Source of the DNA: Mesosutterella multiformis
Lineage (GTDB): Bacteria; Pseudomonadota; Gammaproteobacteria; Burkholderiales; Burkholderiaceae_F
Length of the DNA: 64,000 nucleotides
Direction of reading: 5' to 3'
Assembly (NCBI RefSeq): GCF_003402575.1
Contig: NZ_BGZJ01000002.1
Location: forward strand, 1 to 64,000
The notes beneath the pieces were generated by a model. It was not told where the DNA came from and ran no database searches. It saw only the letters and a program-made list of their open reading frames with translations. Both the position numbers and the translations under genes were made by a program. This document shows positions 54,386 to 63,300 of this stretch, piece after piece (positions within the stretch are counted from its first letter, which is position 1; each line of letters begins with the position of its first letter).

Positions 54386-55912
54386 ATGGCGGATCTTTCG
54401 AGAAGAGCGTTCCTGGGGACCGGTACGGCAATGGGGCTTGGCGCGATGCTGGCACCGGCCGCGGAGGCGAAACCCTACGACCCGATGCCCGCGAAGTGGG
54501 ATGAAGAGGTGGACGTGCTGATCGTCGGCTCGGGGTTTGCCGGGCTTGCCGCGGCGCTTGAAGCGAAGAAGAAGAACGCGAACGTCGTCGTTCTCGAAAA
54601 GATGCGGACGCTTGGCGGCAACTCCATCATTAACGGCGGCATCATGGCGGTTCCCGGTTCTCCGATGCAGAAGAAGAATGGGATCAAAGATACGCCGGAG
54701 CTCCTCGCTGAAGACATGCTGCGGGAAGGCCAGGGGCTCAACGACCCCAACAAGGTCCGCACGCTCGTGAACCAGGCGCTTCCCACCTGGCAGTGGACGC
54801 GGGATGAGCTCGGGGTTGAATGGAATATGGATCACCTCGTGCAGGAAGGCGGCCACTCCGTCCCCCGCTGCGCGATTACCGGAAACGGCTCCGGCTCCGC
54901 GATCGTGACAAAGCAGATCGCGAAGTGCAAAGAGCTCGGGATACCGCTCCGCACCCGTGTCTTCATGGAAACGATCATCCGGGACACCGATGGCCGCGTG
55001 AAGGGACTCAAAGTCCGTGAGGGCTACAAGTTCCGCGATAACACCTCGGGCCGCGTGAAATACATCCGCGCGAAGAAAGGCGTCATTCTCTGCTACGGCG
55101 GTTTCGGCGCGGATGTCGCCTACCGCATGCATCAGGATCCGAAACTCACCGATAAGTTCCAGACCACGAATCAGCCGGGCGCGACAAGCGAAGGCTGGCG
55201 TGAGGCGAACCGCATCGGCTGCCAGATCATTCAGGCGGATTGGATTCAGTGCGGTCCCTGGAACAACCCGGATGAAAAAGGCATGGGGATCGCGCTCTAC
55301 TTCGCGCAGAGCGCCGCCGCGATGTTTGGTATCTGGGTGAACTGCGCGACCGGCAAGCGCTTCGTCGATGAGCTCGCGAACCGCAAGGTCCGGGCGGACG
55401 CCGTGATCAACGCGGCGAACAAGGGCCAGCTCTGCATCGCGGTCGCGAATAAGGAAGGGATTGAGATGATGCAGCAGATCCACCACAACATCCTCGCGAA
55501 GCAGCTGGAGCGCGGCGTGGTGTACGAGTTCCCGACTCTCAAAGCGATGGCCGAGAAATTCAATATTCCGGAAGCCGCGCTGCAGAAGACGGTCGATGAA
55601 TATAACGCCGGTCTCAAAGCCGGGAAGGATCCGCTGAACCGCTATATCAACAAAGACTGCAAGCCGATGGTGAACGGTCCCTGGTACTGCTCGAAGCTGT
55701 CTCCCAAGGTCCACCACTGCATGGGCGGCATCCTCACCGACATGAAGGGCCGGGCGCTTGACTGCACGAACGATAAGCCGATTCCGGGGCTCTACGCCGC
55801 CGGTGAGTCAACGGGCGGCGTGCATGGCGCAGTGCGCCTCGGCTCCTGCGCGGTGCTTGACTGCCTCGTGAACGGCCGCATCTGCGATCAGGCGGTGATG
55901 GACGAGGCCTGA
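54386..55912 (+). CDS. Tat-exported FAD-dependent reductase (flavocytochrome c family)
   Basis: 508 residues from ATG 54386, chosen because GAGAGGAG then sits at a proper distance; ATG 54380 would be too close. Tat signal DLSRRAFLGTGTAMGLGAMLAPAAEA, then an FAD domain (VDVLIVGSGFAGLAAALEAKKKNANVVVLEKMRTLGGNSIINGG), and towards the C-terminus VHHCMGGILTDMKGRAL, matching the HHTMGG active-site block of fumarate reductase flavoproteins with Thr replaced by Cys, then GLYAAGESTGGVHGAVRLGSCAVLDCLVNGRI. No FMN-binding or haem domain, so the electron donor is a separate protein. Substrate unknown. Confidence 0.92.
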   Translation: MADLSRRAFLGTGTAMGLGAMLAPAAEAKPYDPMPAKWDEEVDVLIVGSGFAGLAAALEAKKKNANVVVLEKMRTLGGNSIINGGIMAVPGSPMQKKNGIKDTPELLAEDMLREGQGLNDPNKVRTLVNQALPTWQWTRDELGVEWNMDHLVQEGGHSVPRCAITGNGSGSAIVTKQIAKCKELGIPLRTRVFMETIIRDTDGRVKGLKVREGYKFRDNTSGRVKYIRAKKGVILCYGGFGADVAYRMHQDPKLTDKFQTTNQPGATSEGWREANRIGCQIIQADWIQCGPWNNPDEKGMGIALYFAQSAAAMFGIWVNCATGKRFVDELANRKVRADAVINAANKGQLCIAVANKEGIEMMQQIHHNILAKQLERGVVYEFPTLKAMAEKFNIPEAALQKTVDEYNAGLKAGKDPLNRYINKDCKPMVNGPWYCSKLSPKVHHCMGGILTDMKGRALDCTNDKPIPGLYAAGESTGGVHGAVRLGSCAVLDCLVNGRICDQAVMDEA

Positions 55913-56026
55913 ACCGACTCTTTTGCCCGCGGCGCGGATCTGCAAAAAGGAAATGAGCTCCCGAATAAGGCTCTTCCGCGCCGCCTTTTACTGAATGATC
56001 TCCCCTGCCGGAGATTTCTTGATCCG

Positions 56027-56061
56027 GGTCCGGTTCTCACACGAACCGGACCTCTTTTTTT
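56027..56061 (+). terminator. intrinsic terminator of flavoprotein gene
   Basis: Perfect arms GGTCCGGTTC (56027-56036) and GAACCGGACC (56043-56052), then TCTTTTTTTT. Confidence 0.92.
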
Positions 56062-56534
56062 CCTCAAAGGTCCCCGGAATACGCCTTTCTTTCGGTCTCT
56101 CAGCTATACCTTGGGGAACCTCGGGTTTCGCTTTATCGTGATCCCGATGATCCATCCGAAACCGTCAACCTGAAGCGCTCAGGCACCCCCGGAAACGCAA
56201 CACTTTCTGGCAGTTTCACTTCGCTTTTTTCTTTGTAAATGGTAATAGTTCCTGTTTTTTACAGAACTACTATCGTCGCTAGTTATCTTCATGCTACCGA
56301 CGCTATCAACCTCCAAAACCCCTTAAAACCGGTATTCCGTGTTAAAAATAAGGCTTTGGTGCCGTACAGAACTGTGGGGACGGTTCTGTTTCAAAGAACA
56401 GGAAACGAACCCTGCATCACCCGAATCGGGGAGTAGGAAACTACCCATAACGAGAGAATTTACCCTACCGTAACAAAAAACATAAAAAATTGTTCTATCA
56501 TAGTGTTAAGAACATTACCTCCATAGGAGGCGAG
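56062..56534. other. intergenic region upstream of HTH protein
   Basis: No credible gene. The sequence becomes AT-rich after 56210. TGTTCT (56491-56496) and AGAACA (56509-56514) form an inverted repeat just before the HTH gene, and AATAGTTC/GAACTACT-type imperfect repeats lie near 56243-56272. Presumably the promoter and operator of the HTH gene. Confidence 0.35.
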
Positions 56535-56897
56535 ATGCTGAAGAAAAATAAAGTAGCCCGGATCCACGAACTCTACGAAAAAGAGCACGCGTCAATCAAA
56601 ACGATCTGCAAGATCCTCAATATCTCCAGGAATACTGTCAGACGGTATCTCCGTGAGACAGAATTCAAGGGATATGAAACACCGCAGCTCGCTTATCTGC
56701 GCAATAACCGTGCGGAAGTGAGAGCGATCTTCAATTCCTGCAATAAACGCTGCACCGCGATGCTCCCGATTCTTGAGGAAAGAACCGGGCTGAAGTTCCC
56801 GCTGCGGACTCTACAGCGCTTCACGCACCCCTGGCGTCATCGCCGCACGAGAACCGCGGTCTCCTCGGTCCGCGACACTCAGTCAGCGTCTCTCTGA
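56535..56897 (+). CDS. stand-alone IstA-like helix-turn-helix protein
   Basis: 120 residues, ATG 56535 behind an excellent ATAGGAGGCG. Residues 1-42 (MLKKNKVARIHELYEKEHASIKTICKILNISRNTVRRYLRE) closely resemble the N-terminal helix-turn-helix of IS21-family IstA transposases, and the following ELRNNRAEVRAIF-type stretch continues that resemblance. The DDE catalytic domain is absent and the tail is short and basic. It may be a truncated transposase or a domesticated DNA-binding protein; its own terminator and strong ribosome site favour the latter. An istB gene is not present. Confidence 0.65.
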   Translation: MLKKNKVARIHELYEKEHASIKTICKILNISRNTVRRYLRETEFKGYETPQLAYLRNNRAEVRAIFNSCNKRCTAMLPILEERTGLKFPLRTLQRFTHPWRHRRTRTAVSSVRDTQSASL

Positions 56898-57013
56898 TTC
56901 ATAAAACGGGTCTCCTCTGTCCCTGGGACCCGTTTCGCTTATCCTCTTCAGTTCACCTCGCTGAAGAAGCTTTTTTGCTTTCCAAAATCACGCCGGTCTT
57001 TCCTTCCGGCGAA

Positions 57014-57057
57014 AAAAGATCCCGCGGATTGGACAGAATCCGCGGGATCTTTTTTGG
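57014..57057. terminator. bidirectional terminator
   Basis: Perfect 19-bp arms AAAAAAGATCCCGCGGATT and AATCCGCGGGATCTTTTTT (57014-57032, 57039-57057) between convergent genes. Confidence 0.95.
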
Positions 57058-57076
57058 CTTTTAAAGAAACGCCTGA

Positions 57077-57727
57077 TCAGTATTTCTTCGGAAGGAACGC
57101 GGTCACCGAGCAGATCACGCCGACGATCGTGACGAGGATCGTGAGGATCCCGAGCGGCATCAGGAGATCCGACGTCTCAATGAGGCGGATCGAGTGGATC
57201 GTGAGCGCGATGAAGACAATGCCAAGCAGCCGGTGAACCTGCATCCAGAGGTATTTGCCTTTGAGGAGCGGGATCACAGCGAGAATCACAAGAACACAGG
57301 CCGCGATCGTGAGCACGAGACCGCTCGTCTCAGCGAACGGCCGCAGCGCACCCCAGAACGCGGAGAAGCCGCCTTCCGCCGCGTGACGCGCGATATGCGG
57401 CACGGGTTCCGTCGCGAACGGCTCAACGAGCGGCGAGAAGATCATGCGGGTGCCCCAGTGGATGAGGGAGAGGAGGATCGCGGAGACGCCGAGCGCCTTA
57501 TGCCAGAAACCGATCTCCGGGAAGCTCGCTCCGGTGAGCCCGGCAACGAGCCGCGGCTGTGTCATGAGAAGGATCGCGCCCGCGAATGCCTCCCAGGCGA
57601 GGAGTCCATCCAGGTAATAGACCTCGTGCATCAGGCTCCGCATATTCGGGGCCGGGGGATCGAGCCAGAGGGTTGCGCCCCACGCGAGGACGGTGATCAG
57701 GATCATCAGGAAAACGCTTTTCTTCAT
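57077..57727 (-). CDS. ferric-reductase-like transmembrane cytochrome b
   Basis: 216 residues from ATG 57727; the longer frame begins with a non-ATG codon. Six hydrophobic segments with paired histidines in HKALGVSAILLSLIHWG and MQVHRLLGIVFIALTIHSIRL, the haem-ligand pattern of the ferric-reductase-like transmembrane domain (YedZ/MsrQ-like). The cytoplasmic FAD/NAD(P)H domain of true ferric reductases is missing. It may instead hand quinol electrons to a periplasmic partner, such as the exported flavoproteins in this window; that link is inference. Confidence 0.85.
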   Translation of the reverse strand: MKKSVFLMILITVLAWGATLWLDPPAPNMRSLMHEVYYLDGLLAWEAFAGAILLMTQPRLVAGLTGASFPEIGFWHKALGVSAILLSLIHWGTRMIFSPLVEPFATEPVPHIARHAAEGGFSAFWGALRPFAETSGLVLTIAACVLVILAVIPLLKGKYLWMQVHRLLGIVFIALTIHSIRLIETSDLLMPLGILTILVTIVGVICSVTAFLPKKY

Positions 57728-58007
57728 GTCTGCGCCTTTTTTGTCAGTTAAGCCGTTGGGCCGGTTTAATCGATTCTGTGGGAATCGGGGGTTTCTGCTT
57801 ACCACTTATGTGCCATATGGTATTGGAGAAATTTCCGGAAAGCGAGACTTTTTGCAATTCTGTTATTTCTTTCAAATGGAAACCGGTTTTTTTCAATATT
57901 TAACGCTGTCCTCAGTTGACAGAAATTTTCTTTTCATAACCAGAAATTAGCCATGCAACGTTATTTTTAACGCCGGCGTCATCGGTCTGACCCTATAGGC
58001 GACACCA
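57728..58007. other. intergenic gap upstream of cytochrome b gene
   Basis: 280 bases containing the promoter of the minus-strand cytochrome b gene. AT-rich around 57840-57970. No coding frame or repeat stands out. Confidence 0.4.
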
Positions 58008-58045
58008 AAAAAAGAGGGCCCCGGGCGGCGCGCCCCTGGGCCCTT
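58008..58045 (-). terminator. second terminator after reductase operon
   Basis: GC-rich hairpin GGGCCC-CGGGCG / CGCCC-CTGGGCCC, with seven T following on the minus strand. It backs up the terminator at 58087-58125. Confidence 0.75.
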
Positions 58046-58086
58046 CAAGTCAAGCAAAGGATAGGTCAATCAATCAGTGAATCGTT

Positions 58087-58125
58087 AAAAAACCCCGGCG
58101 GCCCTGTCCCCCAACGCCGCCGGGG
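58087..58125 (-). terminator. intrinsic terminator of sulfur-oxyanion-type reductase operon
   Basis: 10-bp perfect arms CCCCGGCGGC (58093-58102) and GCCGCCGGGG (58116-58125), followed on the minus strand by TTTTTT, just after the NrfD-type gene stop. Confidence 0.9.
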
Positions 58126-58133
58126 AAACACCA

Positions 58134-59018
58134 TTAGACGAGCGGATCAAAGTATCCGGCAAAGAGCACCGACGCCCGGATGCAAAGGGCGCCCGCGAGC
58201 GCGAGAACCGCGCAGAGCGGAGCCGCGAACCGCGCCTTTTCCCCAAACACCCGGATCGCGAGCGGGAGGAGGATGCCGGCTGCCACAGCGCCGATCCAGA
58301 ACATCGCGGCCCAGTCACCGGAAATCAGGCTCATAGCACCGGCCTTAGCGCCTGGGGTCGAGAAACTCGCCGCGACCTGCAGGAGCGCGAAGAGCGCGAG
58401 AAGCTCCGAGACCTCGATCACGATGCCGGCCGTCCGGGCCGTGCCCGGAAGCGCCTTCTTATCCCGGAACCCGAGGAACTCCCAGACCGCGAGCGCGCAG
58501 CCGAGACCCGAAAGCACCCAGAGGATCGGGATCAGCGCCGTGTGCCAGAAGGTGACGCCGGACGCCTGTGTCAGCAGGAACCCGGAGTACACCGTGACCG
58601 CGACACCGACCACGGCAAGCAGCACCGGGACCGCCTTCCGTTCCGTAAAGATCGGAGCCCAATCGGGCTTCACTTTCCCGTAGAGCACCGCGGTGGCAAC
58701 GAGCGTCAGCACCGCCTGCACGCCTAAGAGGCAGATACCGATCAGCATCCAGGAGCCGAAGTTGAGGCTTCCGCTGATCAACGCGTTAAACGCCGCGAAC
58801 GGGAGATTCGTGAGGCGCGCGAGGTGCGAGAGCACAAAGACGCAGCCAAGGATCGACGCGATGAAAGAGACGAGCGCGATCCGTTTATCCCGCACGAAGT
58901 AGAAAAGCGCCATCAGCATCCCGGAGAGACCGATGAACCAGAGGAAGAACGCGATCGTCCATCCCCAGTGTGCCGCCGCGAGCTGCGGCGTAAGCGAGAG
59001 AAAACCTGCGTCTGTCAT
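58134..59018 (-). CDS. NrfD/PsrC-type membrane anchor subunit
   Basis: 294 residues with eight to nine hydrophobic helices (for example WGWTIAFFLWFIGLSGMLMALFYFVRD, IALVSFIASILGCVFVLSHLARL, LNFGSWMLIGICLLGVQAVLTLVATAVLYG). The FLWFIGLSG and SHLARLTN features fit the NrfD/PsrC family that oxidises menaquinol and passes electrons to the 4Fe-4S subunit. Its start overlaps the stop of that subunit by four bases. Third structural gene of the operon. Confidence 0.88.
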   Translation of the reverse strand: MTDAGFLSLTPQLAAAHWGWTIAFFLWFIGLSGMLMALFYFVRDKRIALVSFIASILGCVFVLSHLARLTNLPFAAFNALISGSLNFGSWMLIGICLLGVQAVLTLVATAVLYGKVKPDWAPIFTERKAVPVLLAVVGVAVTVYSGFLLTQASGVTFWHTALIPILWVLSGLGCALAVWEFLGFRDKKALPGTARTAGIVIEVSELLALFALLQVAASFSTPGAKAGAMSLISGDWAAMFWIGAVAAGILLPLAIRVFGEKARFAAPLCAVLALAGALCIRASVLFAGYFDPLV

Positions 59019-59608
59019 TTCGCCACCTCGACAAAGAAGTTAGGAAGCGTGCCTTTTTCCTCAAGGAGCTTCACGGTACGGCTGGAAGCGATCTCGCGCG
59101 AAATCGCGCTTTCCGGATCCAGGATGTCGCCGAACACGCGGGCGTTCGTGGGGCACGCGGCGACGCACGCCGGGTCCTTCCCTTCCGCCACGAGTTTCTG
59201 GCACCCCTCCCCCATGCACTTCTCAGGGAGGCCTGTCAGCGGATTGCTCCACCGAGCGTCATACGGGCACGCCGTAATGCAGTAGTTGCAGCCCATGCAG
59301 CGCTTCGGGTCGATCTTCACCTGGCCCGTTTCCGGATCCCGGTAATTCGCGCCGAACGGACACGCCTTGATGCAGGGCGCGTCCGTGCACTGCTGGCACT
59401 GGCTCATGATCTGGAACGGACGGCGGTTTCCGTCCATCACGATCTTCTGGATGTTCCCCGGCATCACGCGGCCGTGGATCGGCTTTCCGGACGCCATCAC
59501 ATCGCCGTAATTCGTCTGCGCACAGGCATTCATGCAGGCCGTGCACCCAATGCAGCGCGTCGCGTTGAAGAGATGCGCGAGCTGCTTCTTCGGTTTCATT
59601 TCAGTCAT
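59015..59608 (-). CDS. 4Fe-4S electron-transfer subunit of molybdopterin reductase
   Basis: 197 residues, ATG 59608. Four cluster motifs: CIGCTACMNACAQTN, CQQCTDAPCIKACPFGAN, CMGCNYCITACPYDARW, and a last one, CMGEGCQKLVAEGKDPACVAACPTNAR, whose spacing is of the PsrB/PhsB/TtrB type rather than DmsB. No signal peptide; such subunits usually ride out with the Tat-carrying catalytic subunit. It links the NrfD-type anchor to the catalytic protein encoded 13 bases upstream. Confidence 0.93.
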   Translation of the reverse strand: MTEMKPKKQLAHLFNATRCIGCTACMNACAQTNYGDVMASGKPIHGRVMPGNIQKIVMDGNRRPFQIMSQCQQCTDAPCIKACPFGANYRDPETGQVKIDPKRCMGCNYCITACPYDARWSNPLTGLPEKCMGEGCQKLVAEGKDPACVAACPTNARVFGDILDPESAISREIASSRTVKLLEEKGTLPNFFVEVAK

Positions 59609-59621
59609 TTTTCGCGCTCCT

Positions 59622-62264
59622 CTAGTCAGAAAGGACCTTCACCGAGACGGACCCGTTATTCGCGAGCGGCCCGAAGACGGGACTCGCATAACCGGTCGCG
59701 AACCAGTTGGGATTCACACCCTCTTCCATCCAGTCCGCGGTCTCGGGGCTCATGGCGCGTAAGAGTTTCGATCGTGTGCCGCCTGAGAACCCCGGCATGT
59801 GGAGGCACCCCTGCTTGATGCGGTAGGAGAGATGCACGCGGGACTTCTCGGTAAACCCCGTATCGATCGCGCGGATCTCGAGCAGCGCGTTTTCTTTCAC
59901 TCCGAGACGCGAGGCGTCATCCGGATTCATCACGGCGCGGCGTTCCGAATTCGCGTGCGACCCTGGGCCGAACATCCCGAGACCCGAGTTCCCCTGGAGG
60001 TTCTTGCCGGACACCATGTAGAACTCGTTCGGCTTCGAGGGGAGCGTGTACGCCTTCACGGGTTCCCAGGCGGGGAGCCCGGGGACACCCTTCCGGTTCG
60101 CTTTGAGGTACGGCCAGAACGCGTAAATCTCCATCTTCCCGGTCGGCGTGTCGAAGGGCTTCTTGTAGGGATAGGTCCCGTAGGCCTTCGGTTTCACGAG
60201 CGCCCACCCGTTCGCGTCAAGCGACTCCTTCACGGCCTTCGCCTTCTCCGGATCCTTCGCTTCGAGATCCGCCATCAGTTTCGGGAGCCCGTAGCCTTCT
60301 GACAATGTCTTATTCCACTTCCGGAAATCGGCATTCGTCTTGCATTCTTTCGTGTATCCAAGCCGCGCGGCGCGTTCAGGCCACGCGCGGCGGATGACTT
60401 CGAGCAGCGGGAAGAGGTCGTCACGGGACTCATTCCCGTCCGGAATCGGAAGCCCCGGGGCGTTACGCTGAATAGCGCCCCCCATCTCGCGCGCGAATTC
60501 AATCCCAGTCACGCCGCCCTTTTCGAGGAACATCGTGGCGGGGAGGACATAGTCCGCGTAGTCACACGTTTCCTGCGGCATCACGTCCTGCACCACGACG
60601 AGATCGAACTTCATCAGCATCTTTCTCATGCGGTCGGTGTTCGCCTCACGCTGAAGCAGATTCGACGCGGTCACAAAGAGCGCCTTCACGGGGTAAGGCT
60701 TCTCTTCTTCGAGTTCCTTCTGCAGCGCGAAGAACGACCCCGGAGCCTCGGGGAAGTAAGCGTGGTCCGCGCGAAGGGTGTTCGTGATTTCCCACGTAGT
60801 GCCGTTAGGCGCGGTGCAGGTCTTCGTCTTCCCGTCAAACTTGATCGCGGAGGAGGTGAGTCCGGACCCCTCTTCCACACAGAGACCGCCCTGCTGATCG
60901 ACGTTTCCGATAAAAGCGTTCGCGGCGCAGAGGAGGTGGCAGAGTTCGACATCGTTGCCGTTCCGGCTCGAGTACCAGTTGTCCTCAAAGACCCCCTTCT
61001 TCGTCGCCATGAGGCGGGCGAGACGGACAATGCGGTCCGCGGCAATGCCGGTGATCTTCGCTGCGGCCGCGGGTTCGTATTTCGATGCCTCTTCCGCGTA
61101 CGCCGTGAAAACGGTCTTCACGGGGATCACGGCTCCAGCCTTCGTCTTCAGCTCACCCTTCCACTCAAGTTCCGGGACGTCTGAGGCGTTCTCAATAAAG
61201 GACTGAACCTCCTTTTCCTTCCCCGTCGCGGGATCCGTCACCTTCTCGGTTTTCACGCCGCGGAAGACGACCGTCCCTGCCTTCGTCCTCATCGCGTAGA
61301 GCGCCTTATCGGCGTCCGAGTCCGTGCCAGTCAATTCGGCCTTCGTGATCGGGTGACCGTCGTCCGAGCTCACGAGGTACGCGGCGTTCGTCTGCCGCGC
61401 GAGGAACTCGGCGTCGTAAAGCTTCTCCCGGATCATCACCTGGAGCATCGAGAAAATGAGAGCGCCATCCGTCCCCGGCACCACCGGGATCCAGTCCGCG
61501 GTTCCGAGTGCGGGATCAGGCTGCCAGGGGTTCACGAAGATCACCTTCGCGCCTCGGTCCTTCGCTTCCACGAGCCGGTGCGCGACCCCCATCGGGCAGT
61601 TGATCGAGCGGCCGACGAGCATGATCACGGACGCGTGATCGTAATCCGGGTCGATCTTATTCTTTCCCTGATACTTCTTTCCGAACGCGAGAATCCGGCC
61701 GGCGTTCCCCGCTGTGTTGCAGGTTGCCTCGTGCCCGATCTGATTGATCGTCCCAAGCGTAAAGGACGCCCACTTCTGAATGCCGGAGAGCGTGTGGCTC
61801 GTGTAGACGACGGAGGATTCGCCATACTTCTCGACGATCGGCTTCAATTGCTTCGCGATCCCGTCGAGCGCCTCGTCCCACGAGACTTCCTTAAACTTTC
61901 CTTCGCCCCGGGCGCCGACCCGCTTCAGCGGCTTCTTCAGCCGGTAGGGGCTTGCCCAGAGCATCGCGGCCTGAGACGCGCGCCCGCACATGCCGCGCTG
62001 CGGATGCGTCGGATTCGGGAACACGCGCACCGTCGCGAGACTCGGCTTCACGCCCGTCTTCTTCATGATGATGAGACCGCATCCGCCGCCGCAAACCTTG
62101 CAGGCGACGGGGTTTGCTTCCCACCCTTCTTTCTTCAGGGTTTCAATCTGCTCCGCGATCACTTTCCATGAAATCGCGGACGCGCCGGCAGCGGCTGCCG
62201 TACCCGCGAGCAGCGTTCGCCGGGACAGACCGACCCCGGTTCTCCTTTCAGTTCTGGTTTCCAT
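59622..62264 (-). CDS. catalytic molybdopterin reductase of the Psr/Phs/Ttr type
   Basis: 880 residues from ATG 62264 (GGGAGA upstream); the longer frame starts with TTG. Tat signal LSRRTLLAGTAAAAGAS, then the 4Fe-4S cysteines CKVCGGGCGLIIMKKTG...GMCGRA, then SWDEALDGIAKQL. The molybdenum ligand position reads HEATCNTAGNAG, a cysteine, as in polysulfide, thiosulfate and tetrathionate reductases, unlike the serine of the DmsA-like protein at 12809. Further family blocks are IMLVGRSINCPMGVAHRLVEAKDRGAKVIFVNPWQPD and DYVLPATMFLEKGG. The acceptor cannot be fixed from sequence; the adjoining two-component system resembles TtrRS, which leans towards a sulfur oxyanion. Confidence 0.9.
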   Translation of the reverse strand: METRTERRTGVGLSRRTLLAGTAAAAGASAISWKVIAEQIETLKKEGWEANPVACKVCGGGCGLIIMKKTGVKPSLATVRVFPNPTHPQRGMCGRASQAAMLWASPYRLKKPLKRVGARGEGKFKEVSWDEALDGIAKQLKPIVEKYGESSVVYTSHTLSGIQKWASFTLGTINQIGHEATCNTAGNAGRILAFGKKYQGKNKIDPDYDHASVIMLVGRSINCPMGVAHRLVEAKDRGAKVIFVNPWQPDPALGTADWIPVVPGTDGALIFSMLQVMIREKLYDAEFLARQTNAAYLVSSDDGHPITKAELTGTDSDADKALYAMRTKAGTVVFRGVKTEKVTDPATGKEKEVQSFIENASDVPELEWKGELKTKAGAVIPVKTVFTAYAEEASKYEPAAAAKITGIAADRIVRLARLMATKKGVFEDNWYSSRNGNDVELCHLLCAANAFIGNVDQQGGLCVEEGSGLTSSAIKFDGKTKTCTAPNGTTWEITNTLRADHAYFPEAPGSFFALQKELEEEKPYPVKALFVTASNLLQREANTDRMRKMLMKFDLVVVQDVMPQETCDYADYVLPATMFLEKGGVTGIEFAREMGGAIQRNAPGLPIPDGNESRDDLFPLLEVIRRAWPERAARLGYTKECKTNADFRKWNKTLSEGYGLPKLMADLEAKDPEKAKAVKESLDANGWALVKPKAYGTYPYKKPFDTPTGKMEIYAFWPYLKANRKGVPGLPAWEPVKAYTLPSKPNEFYMVSGKNLQGNSGLGMFGPGSHANSERRAVMNPDDASRLGVKENALLEIRAIDTGFTEKSRVHLSYRIKQGCLHMPGFSGGTRSKLLRAMSPETADWMEEGVNPNWFATGYASPVFGPLANNGSVSVKVLSD

Positions 62265-62447
62265 CTCCAATATCTCCCGAAATAGGTCTTTCGAAGGAGC
62301 CTTCAAGTGCCGGCAAGCTTTTTTATATCGGGGCCGTGCCTCTCCGGTCTCACCTCAGACCTCACGTTTAGATGATATTTTTCTTTTAAAAACAGATAAA
62401 TCCGATATTCGTCCCGACACCGTATTGGAGGAATGCCGGGGGTAGTA

Positions 62448-62486
62448 TCAGGGGGTTTCTTATAATACGAAAAGATAACCCCCTGA
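62448..62486. promoter_or_regulatory. 10-bp inverted repeat, operator candidate of reductase operon
   Basis: TCAGGGGGTT (62448-62457) and AACCCCCTGA (62477-62486) are perfect arms 19 bases apart, i.e. about three helical turns centre to centre. They lie between the response regulator gene and the reductase gene, about 185 bases upstream of its start. Likely binding site of the adjacent regulator (inference). Confidence 0.65.
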
Positions 62487-62541
62487 AAGGTATCGCCTTT
62501 AGGGGATGGATTTTTTGAAAGGAACAAAGCGGAAACGCGGT

Positions 62542-63162
62542 TCAGCGTTCCCCGATTGAAATGAGGAAAGACGCGAGTTCAGCGCTCCCCCGGAGCCCGA
62601 GCTTCCGGAGGAGCGAGCTCCGGTGCGCCTGGACGGTCTTCTCCGTAATTCCGAGGCGGTCCGCGACCTGCTTATTGAGGTCGCCCGCGGCAACGCCCTT
62701 CGCCACTTCTTTTTCGCGGGGCGTCAGTGTGTCCCAGAGCGTCCGGGCCGCAGCGATCCCGTCCTCCGCCTTCCGGCGCTCGAGATCCGCCTTCACCGCT
62801 TTCTCAATCGCCGCGATCAGACGGTCGGCTTTCACGGGCTTCGGAAGGAAGTCCGACGCCCCGTCTTTCAGCGCCTGCACCGCCATATCGATGTCGCCAT
62901 GCGCGGTCGCGAAGATCACGGGGAGGCGGTTACTGCGGGACGCGAGTTCCCGCATCAATTCAATCCCGCTCATTCCCGGCATCTGCACGTCGAGCACGAC
63001 GCACCCCGGAATATGCGGGTCGTCAAGCTTCAGAAACGCCTCCGCGCTCGCGTAGGACCGCACGGTCCACCCGGCGCTTTCCAGAATAAATTCCCAGGAG
63101 TGGCGTACCGACGCCTCGTCATCCACGACGCGGATCGCCGCCTCCTCTCGCATATCAGCCAT
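62542..63162 (-). CDS. FixJ/TtrR-type response regulator
   Basis: 206 residues from ATG 63162, with AAAGGAG eight bases upstream. Receiver domain with the acidic pair in VVDDEASVRHSW, phospho-acceptor Asp in CVVLDVQMPGMSGIEL and the conserved Lys in DFLPKPVKADRL. The C-terminal LuxR-type helix-turn-helix is LTPREKEVAKGVAAGDLNKQVADRLGITEKTVQAHRSSLLRKLGL. Placed between a sensor kinase and a reductase operon on the same strand, it should control that operon. Confidence 0.93.
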   Translation of the reverse strand: MADMREEAAIRVVDDEASVRHSWEFILESAGWTVRSYASAEAFLKLDDPHIPGCVVLDVQMPGMSGIELMRELASRSNRLPVIFATAHGDIDMAVQALKDGASDFLPKPVKADRLIAAIEKAVKADLERRKAEDGIAAARTLWDTLTPREKEVAKGVAAGDLNKQVADRLGITEKTVQAHRSSLLRKLGLRGSAELASFLISIGER

Positions 63163-63300
63163 GCCTTGCTTCTCCTTTGATTCCAACGCGGGCGCGTCCG
63201 GCGGTTTCCTTTTGTGTTTTTTGGCTTCTCGTGCCTCTTCGGGGGAGGCCGGAGCCGGGTGGGAAACTGTCGGGGGCGAGCGTGCCCGGTGTCTTAATTC

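Noticed and set aside
54269-55717. 482-codon minus-strand frame over the Tat flavoprotein
   Set aside because: Antisense shadow; low-complexity composition and no ribosome site.
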